Shown piece by piece: positions 60,155 to 64,000 of a stretch of 64,000 bases of DNA. The DNA comes from Larkinella rosea (GTDB lineage Bacteria > Bacteroidota > Bacteroidia > Cytophagales > Spirosomataceae). The notes beneath the pieces are model-generated. The model saw only the letters and a list, made by a program, of their open reading frames with translations, had not been told where the DNA came from and made no database searches. Position 1 is the stretch's first letter. Each line of letters opens with the position of its first letter. Where the stretch lies: positions 1,178,001 through 1,242,000 of the forward strand of contig NZ_RQJO01000008.1 in assembly GCF_003858635.1 (NCBI RefSeq), in the 5' to 3' direction. The position numbers and the translations under genes are program-made.

Positions 60155-60841
60155 TTACTTGATTTTTATGGCGATGATAGCGGCCGCGTACGCTCCAAAT
60201 GTGGTGTAGGCGGCTGCCCGGTGGTAAGGCTTCAAATCGGGGTGTTTACCCACCTGATGAGCCAGAATATTGGTGGTTACCATGCCGGTCAGGTGGAGAA
60301 TGGCCAGCGCCCGGTGCAGCTTGATCGAACTGAAACCGCCTTTCCGTCGGGCCGTTGGCAAACCGGGCGGAGCCGTGAGCGACATTAGCGCTGTGGTGCC
60401 GTAGGTGAAATTGATGATCATTGCGGAGGTTTCGTGCTGCTCTTTGATGCGGGCATAATCCAGTCCTTTGGCGTTGTATAACTTCCCGCCCAGAATCCCC
60501 TGAACCACAAATCCCGCCAGGGTTGCAAATCCCAGCACCTGGTGCGTCACCAGAAACGTCCGGCGAATCTTCAATTCTTTTTCACGGCCCTGGGGCGAAA
60601 GCGGAGCAATGTTGGTGAGCCGAAGTAATCCCTTCGGCCCCCAAAATGCCCGTTGCGTAAAAACCATCTTCTTCGGTAACAACTCCTGAGCATCCGCCGT
60701 ACTGTCGCCCAACTCGGCCAGCAGATCATTGGCGTCGGATGAGGCTTTGATGCTTGTGTCGGCTTTTACGCGGGTCGAATCCTGCGCCCGAACTGGCAAA
60801 TAGAGAATGGTAAACAGGCAAACAATCAACAGATGCTTCAT
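60155..60841 (-). CDS. Cytochrome b561-like membrane protein
   Basis: A 228-aa protein with signal peptide (LLIVCLFTILYLPVRAQ), an acidic soluble stretch (about 20-85), then about four hydrophobic segments holding regularly placed His: FLVTHQVLGFATLAGF, IKEQHETSAMIINFTYG, KLHRALAILHLTGMVTTNILAHQVG, PYHRAAAYTTFGAYAA. This His pattern resembles diheme b561/ferric-reductase-like domains, but the family is usually left as hypothetical. In Bacteroidota it occurs between Rieske and YceI genes as here: 3 bases after the Rieske gene and 28 before YceI. Confidence 0.6.
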   Translation of the reverse strand: MKHLLIVCLFTILYLPVRAQDSTRVKADTSIKASSDANDLLAELGDSTADAQELLPKKMVFTQRAFWGPKGLLRLTNIAPLSPQGREKELKIRRTFLVTHQVLGFATLAGFVVQGILGGKLYNAKGLDYARIKEQHETSAMIINFTYGTTALMSLTAPPGLPTARRKGGFSSIKLHRALAILHLTGMVTTNILAHQVGKHPDLKPYHRAAAYTTFGAYAAAIIAIKIK

Positions 60842-60844
60842 AAG

Positions 60845-61318
60845 TTAGGCTTCAGATACGCGAAGATTGGTACCGGATAAGGACGTACTGTATTTTTTCA
60901 GGTTGGCCTGACCATTGATGGCCGGAGCGGTTACTTTTCCCGTCAGGTCATATTCCGATCCGTGCGTGGGACAATAGAGGTTATTGGTCGACAGACGATA
61001 CGTCACCAGGTTACCCTCGTGCGTACAGATTTTCGAGAAGGCAACATACGACCCATCTTTCGCCATGGCAATCAATACATCGTCTTTATAGGCATATTTC
61101 TTCGTGGCATCCTTCAGGCCGGCAAATTCACTGGCGTTCAGATCAATCGTGAAATCGACTTTGCCCGTCGGTGTCGGATCCGGGTTCGGATCGTCAGAAC
61201 CTTTTGAACAGGAAGTAAGCGTTCCCATGCAGTAAAAAGCCATCAATGCCGCGCTGCTCAATCCCAGGCTCCGCAGGAATTCACCTCTCTTGATCGGTTC
61301 TTGTTGGTTGGTCTCCAT
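60845..61318 (-). CDS. Rieske [2Fe-2S] lipoprotein
   Basis: A 157-aa protein. The N-terminus has a twin-arginine-like or anchor signal (KRGEFLRSLGLSSAALMAFYCMGTLTSCSKG; a lipobox-like Cys at 37). The Rieske cluster ligands are complete: Cys98 and His100 (CTHEG), Cys116 and His119 (CPTHGS). The C-terminal Leu-Lys-Lys-Tyr-x-x-x-Leu segment matches small Rieske proteins. First gene of the Rieske / b561-like / YceI operon; probably passes electrons at the outer face of the inner membrane. Confidence 0.85.
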   Translation of the reverse strand: METNQQEPIKRGEFLRSLGLSSAALMAFYCMGTLTSCSKGSDDPNPDPTPTGKVDFTIDLNASEFAGLKDATKKYAYKDDVLIAMAKDGSYVAFSKICTHEGNLVTYRLSTNNLYCPTHGSEYDLTGKVTAPAINGQANLKKYSTSLSGTNLRVSEA

Positions 61319-61396
61319 AAGCTAATGAATAGGTTGAAAATTAATGTAGATACACTATTTTACGACTAACGATTCTTGGACCGCGAAAAGTGTTGA

Positions 61397-63070
61397 TCAA
61401 AGTCGATAGCGTAATGAGAAAAAGACCCCGGCGCTCGTCAACCGGATTTTACCGTAGCCCAGCGTAGCTCCCTGGGCTTGTTTCAGAAAGGGCTCTACCT
61501 GCCAGGAAAACCGGCGAAGTGGGCCATCAGAACTAAAGTTGCGTTCATATCCAAACGAAAAATTCAAATGACTCCATTTGTGAAGGCCGGTTTTCCCCGA
61601 CCAGCTAAAGTATTGTGGCATGGTTGGATTGGGTGATACGCCCGGTGGGTAATTGTATTCATACCGTTCTTTCTGCATGATGTAGGATGACAAACCGGCA
61701 CTGACAAACCACCGGCGCCGTTCGTTCAGCATGACGTCGAACCGCAGATTGACCGGAATATCCAGCACCGTACAAACCGCATCGACACTTTGGTACATCG
61801 GGCCGTACCAATGGGGCGGTTTGGTATAAGATTTCCCCGGCGCATTGTATCTTTTTGTTGACCGCAAAACGCCACTTTGAATCGTGAACCGCCTGGCAAA
61901 CCGGTATTCACCGACAAGTCCAATTTCCAGATCCGTGGCCGCTTTAGGGCTGTCTCCCACAAAATTCAGATCCGGTGCCATGATAAAGCGAATCGACAGC
62001 GCCGGATACCCAATCACGGGAATCGCTGGCGGAATGATTCTGGGCCCGACCGGCGGCCGCATCGGTTCCAGGTCCAGTTCCGGCAGGCTCGGCAGCGGTT
62101 GTTTTTTGGGCGAACGGGCTTCGATATAAGTCAGATCGCTCAGCCAGGCCAACATCTCCGTTTCCGAAGGCAAAACCGGTGTTTCACGGGTTAGATCCAC
62201 TGTCGGTCTGTCAGTGACAGCCTTGGAAACCGCTGGCGTTTCGGAACCGGGAGCCGGATTGGCCGGACGGTTTTTCGCCAGACTGCCCGAATTGGCATCT
62301 CCGATGGTGCCGGCTGACGCAGATTCAGCCGATTGATTGGTTCCTTTTCGGGAAAACCGGAATGCGGTTTTCCCGGTTTTCGGAATTTCGGATGCCGTTT
62401 CGGCAGCTTCTTTATTTTCCCCACTGACCGGTTTATCCAACCGGCCTTTAACTGCTGAACGGGCACTTATTCTCGTTGGTATGGTGGTTTTCGTACGACG
62501 GTTAACTGTATGGTCTGTCGAACCGGTGTTCGTTATTGGACTCGTTGGCTTCAATCGGTTGCTGGTCGAGCGTGCTTCGGCTTCCGGCTTGGCAACAACG
62601 GCGGTGCGTTCGCCAAGCGGTTTTTCAACGGACCGGTTTTCGTCACTGGTTGTTGTTCCGGCTTCCGAAGGAGCCGATGGCGTAGCGGTTTTTTTCGATG
62701 ATGCACCGGAGCGGCTGGATTCCGACGAAACCGTACCTGCTGCAACCTTATCTCCCGGACCGGCGGTGTCTGACGCGCCGGTTTTAGGGACTTTGCCCGT
62801 CGAGGTGGCTTCCTGCTGCCGGGCCGGTTTTGTGGCCGATGAACGCACTGCCACTGGTTCCATCACCAGCGAAACCGTCGTTAGCAAGAGCAGCAACAGC
62901 GGCAGGCCCCAGTAGACAAAGCGATAGAGAAACCGTGACCGGTCATCGTCGTCGAGACGCTGGCGCAGGCTGTTCCAGTCTTCAGAATGGTAAGGCGGTT
63001 CAAACTCCTCGGCTGACGACCGGAAGAGCTTGTCCAGTTCGTCATCGGGAAGTTCTTGCAAACTCGCCAT
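61397..63070 (-). CDS. Membrane-anchored anti-sigma-like protein with C-terminal beta-barrel
   Basis: A 557-aa protein. Residues 1-45 are acidic (LPDDELDKLFRSSAEEFEPPYHSEDWNSLRQRL), as in cytoplasmic ends of Bacteroidota anti-sigma partners; a span follows (FVYWGLPLLLLLLTTVSLVM), then about 250 residues of low-complexity Ser/Thr/Lys/Ala sequence, and from ~350 an outer-membrane beta-barrel-like domain (LNFVGDSPKAATDLEIGLVGEYRFARRFTIQSGVL ... GVFFSLRYRL). Translation overlaps the ECF sigma gene by 29 bases. The long linker could cross the periplasm, letting one protein report from the outer membrane to the sigma factor; that is inference. Confidence 0.7.
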   Translation of the reverse strand: MASLQELPDDELDKLFRSSAEEFEPPYHSEDWNSLRQRLDDDDRSRFLYRFVYWGLPLLLLLLTTVSLVMEPVAVRSSATKPARQQEATSTGKVPKTGASDTAGPGDKVAAGTVSSESSRSGASSKKTATPSAPSEAGTTTSDENRSVEKPLGERTAVVAKPEAEARSTSNRLKPTSPITNTGSTDHTVNRRTKTTIPTRISARSAVKGRLDKPVSGENKEAAETASEIPKTGKTAFRFSRKGTNQSAESASAGTIGDANSGSLAKNRPANPAPGSETPAVSKAVTDRPTVDLTRETPVLPSETEMLAWLSDLTYIEARSPKKQPLPSLPELDLEPMRPPVGPRIIPPAIPVIGYPALSIRFIMAPDLNFVGDSPKAATDLEIGLVGEYRFARRFTIQSGVLRSTKRYNAPGKSYTKPPHWYGPMYQSVDAVCTVLDIPVNLRFDVMLNERRRWFVSAGLSSYIMQKERYEYNYPPGVSPNPTMPQYFSWSGKTGLHKWSHLNFSFGYERNFSSDGPLRRFSWQVEPFLKQAQGATLGYGKIRLTSAGVFFSLRYRL

Positions 63071-63611
63071 GGCATCTACGTTTTAATAATTGTTTCAATT
63101 GTTCACGGGCACGCGCCAGATTGGACTTCGAAGTGCCGACCGAAATAGCCAACTGGCTGGCGATCTCTTCGTGGGTGTATCCATCGATTGCGTACAAATT
63201 AAAAACCATTCGGTAGGCGGGGGTCAGCAATTGCACGACTTCCATCAATTCCTCATGGCTGAGTTGGTCGAGGGCACTGGCTTCGACGTCCGGTATCTGA
63301 ACGGCCTGGTCAATGTCCTCGTGGTAACGGTGCTTCAGGTTCTGGCGGTAATAATCAAGGGCGGTATTGATCATAATGCGACGCAACCACATCTTGAAAG
63401 GCACTTCGGGTCGGTATAAATTCGACCGTGTAAAAACTTTCATAAAGCCATCGTTCACGATCTCCACGGCTTCGTCCCGGTTGTACGAATAGCGTAGACC
63501 AATCCCCATCGCATAGCCGTAGAACTGCCGGTAAAGCTGCTCCTGGCTTCTGCGATTGCCATTTTGGCATTCCTGTAATAGTCCGGCGATATCTGGGGAG
63601 GGCACTGTCAT
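63042..63611 (-). CDS. ECF RNA polymerase sigma factor
   Basis: A 189-aa sigma-70-family factor from ATG 63611 (an in-frame GTG at 63647 is weaker). Region 2: LYRQFYGYAMGIGLRYSYNRDEAVEIVNDGFMKVFTRS (core binding and -10 reading), region 2.4 end VPFKMWLRRIMINTALDYYR. Region 4: LTPAYRMVFNLYAIDGYTHEEIASQLAISVGTSKSNLARARE (HTH for -35). It is of the Bacteroidota ECF group usually encoded with a membrane partner, as here by overlap with the next gene. No clear promoter box found upstream. Confidence 0.88.
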   Translation of the reverse strand: MTVPSPDIAGLLQECQNGNRRSQEQLYRQFYGYAMGIGLRYSYNRDEAVEIVNDGFMKVFTRSNLYRPEVPFKMWLRRIMINTALDYYRQNLKHRYHEDIDQAVQIPDVEASALDQLSHEELMEVVQLLTPAYRMVFNLYAIDGYTHEEIASQLAISVGTSKSNLARAREQLKQLLKRRCHGEFARTSR

Positions 63612-63787
63612 ACGTCGGGTTTCAATCGTCAATACGGCATTCGGCACAAATGGGTTGCGTCAACCGGGCAAAAGTTTGTTCACTGTCTTCAGTGAGCCGT
63701 TCTGTTTTCAGGCATCATAGGTTGGCAGGACAGAACAAGATACAAAGAAACGTATTAGAACTGACTCACTGAAGCCAATTAACTCGG

Positions 63788-64000
63788 TCAGGGCGCAGGG
63801 GCAACCGGCGTGTCTTTGTTGACAATCGGCCACACACCGGGTTGCGGGAAACTGATGCCTTTGTTCAGGCCGCGCTTGCCGTTGTCCTGCTGAAAATAAT
63901 ACAAAGGCCAGCCTTTAAACGTCAACTGTTGATGTCCGGCTACTGTAATAGTACCAAACAGCGTTTTGTCGATCGTCGACGGTACCTCCTTCAGCGTTTC
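63788..64000 (-). CDS. C-terminus of a YxxxxD-repeat lipoprotein (COG4315-like), 5' partial
   Basis: An open frame enters from beyond the window and stops with TGA (TCA at 63788-63790 on the plus strand). The 70 visible residues include KGWPLYYFQQDNGKRGLNKGI and VWPIVNKDTPVAPAP. The Trp-Pro-Leu-Tyr-Tyr-Phe-x-x-Asp phrase is the secreted repeat with Y-x4-D motif found in COG4315 lipoproteins of unknown function. Only the last repeat is visible. Confidence 0.65.
   Translation of the reverse strand, partial: ETLKEVPSTIDKTLFGTITVAGHQQLTFKGWPLYYFQQDNGKRGLNKGISFPQPGVWPIVNKDTPVAPAP

Overview
The window looks like a chromosome segment of a Bacteroidota bacterium, most likely of the order Cytophagales (Spirosoma/Larkinella-like). 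The signs are very large proteins with type 9 secretion (T9SS) C-terminal domains, a PorE-like OmpA protein, an exosortase N gene, promoters of the form TAnnTTTG, SusC-like TonB receptor architecture, bacillithiol biosynthesis (bshA) and many SPII lipoproteins. Most of the DNA has moderately high G+C (one hand-counted 60-base line has 34 G/C). The exception is an AT-rich island at about 30050-33043, where one 60-base line has only 8 G/C.

Layout. 1-1169: end of a PEP-motif protein overlapping exosortase N. 1697-4581: a zinc-ribbon metallopeptidase and a convergent MsbA-type ABC exporter. 4715-6383: PadR regulator plus two paralogous membrane proteins. 6510-10468: beta-propeller lipoprotein, CrtD-like carotenoid desaturase, Na+/H+ antiporter and a tiny HExxH protein. 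10697-14330: a pair of M16 peptidases. 14555-17266: small lipoproteins (one frameshifted) and a transglutaminase-like protein. 17399-24538: a probable copper cluster with two CX9CX3C proteins, TonB receptor, CxCC BNR-propeller protein, MbnP-like lipoprotein, His-rich lipoprotein and MbnH/MauG-like di-heme protein. 24555-25668: divergent MerC and a lipoprotein sharing a metalloregulator-like operator region. 25771-29626: secreted protein, UbiA prenyltransferase, bshA and purQ.

29839-36395 is the accessory region. A broken ABC ATPase gene runs into AT-rich DNA carrying a run of three previously uncalled 39-41 aa single-TM proteins, an XRE regulator, three double-glycine-leader peptides and a CPBP protease split by a frameshift in a T9 tract. 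After this come, with host-like base composition, an HlyD adaptor and a C39-peptidase ABC exporter. Together they form a peptide (bacteriocin-like) maturation and export locus.

36399-56721: a second CxCC BNR protein, a PorE-like OmpA protein, and two giant multidomain T9SS cargo proteins (about 2845 and 2189 aa) on either side of ispE. The giants carry 13 and 8 Ig-like repeats interleaved with a recurring 110-aa module that I cannot assign, and a 900-bp-period internal DNA duplication of about 97% identity.

57117-64000: cytochrome oxidase subunit III, frameshifted AraC regulator, NmrA-like reductase, a YceI / b561-like / Rieske operon, an ECF sigma factor with a membrane-anchored partner, and the end of a YxxxxD-repeat lipoprotein.

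A non-genic pattern runs through the first half: six intergenic spots are built from 7-bp units, several arranged as inverted repeats.
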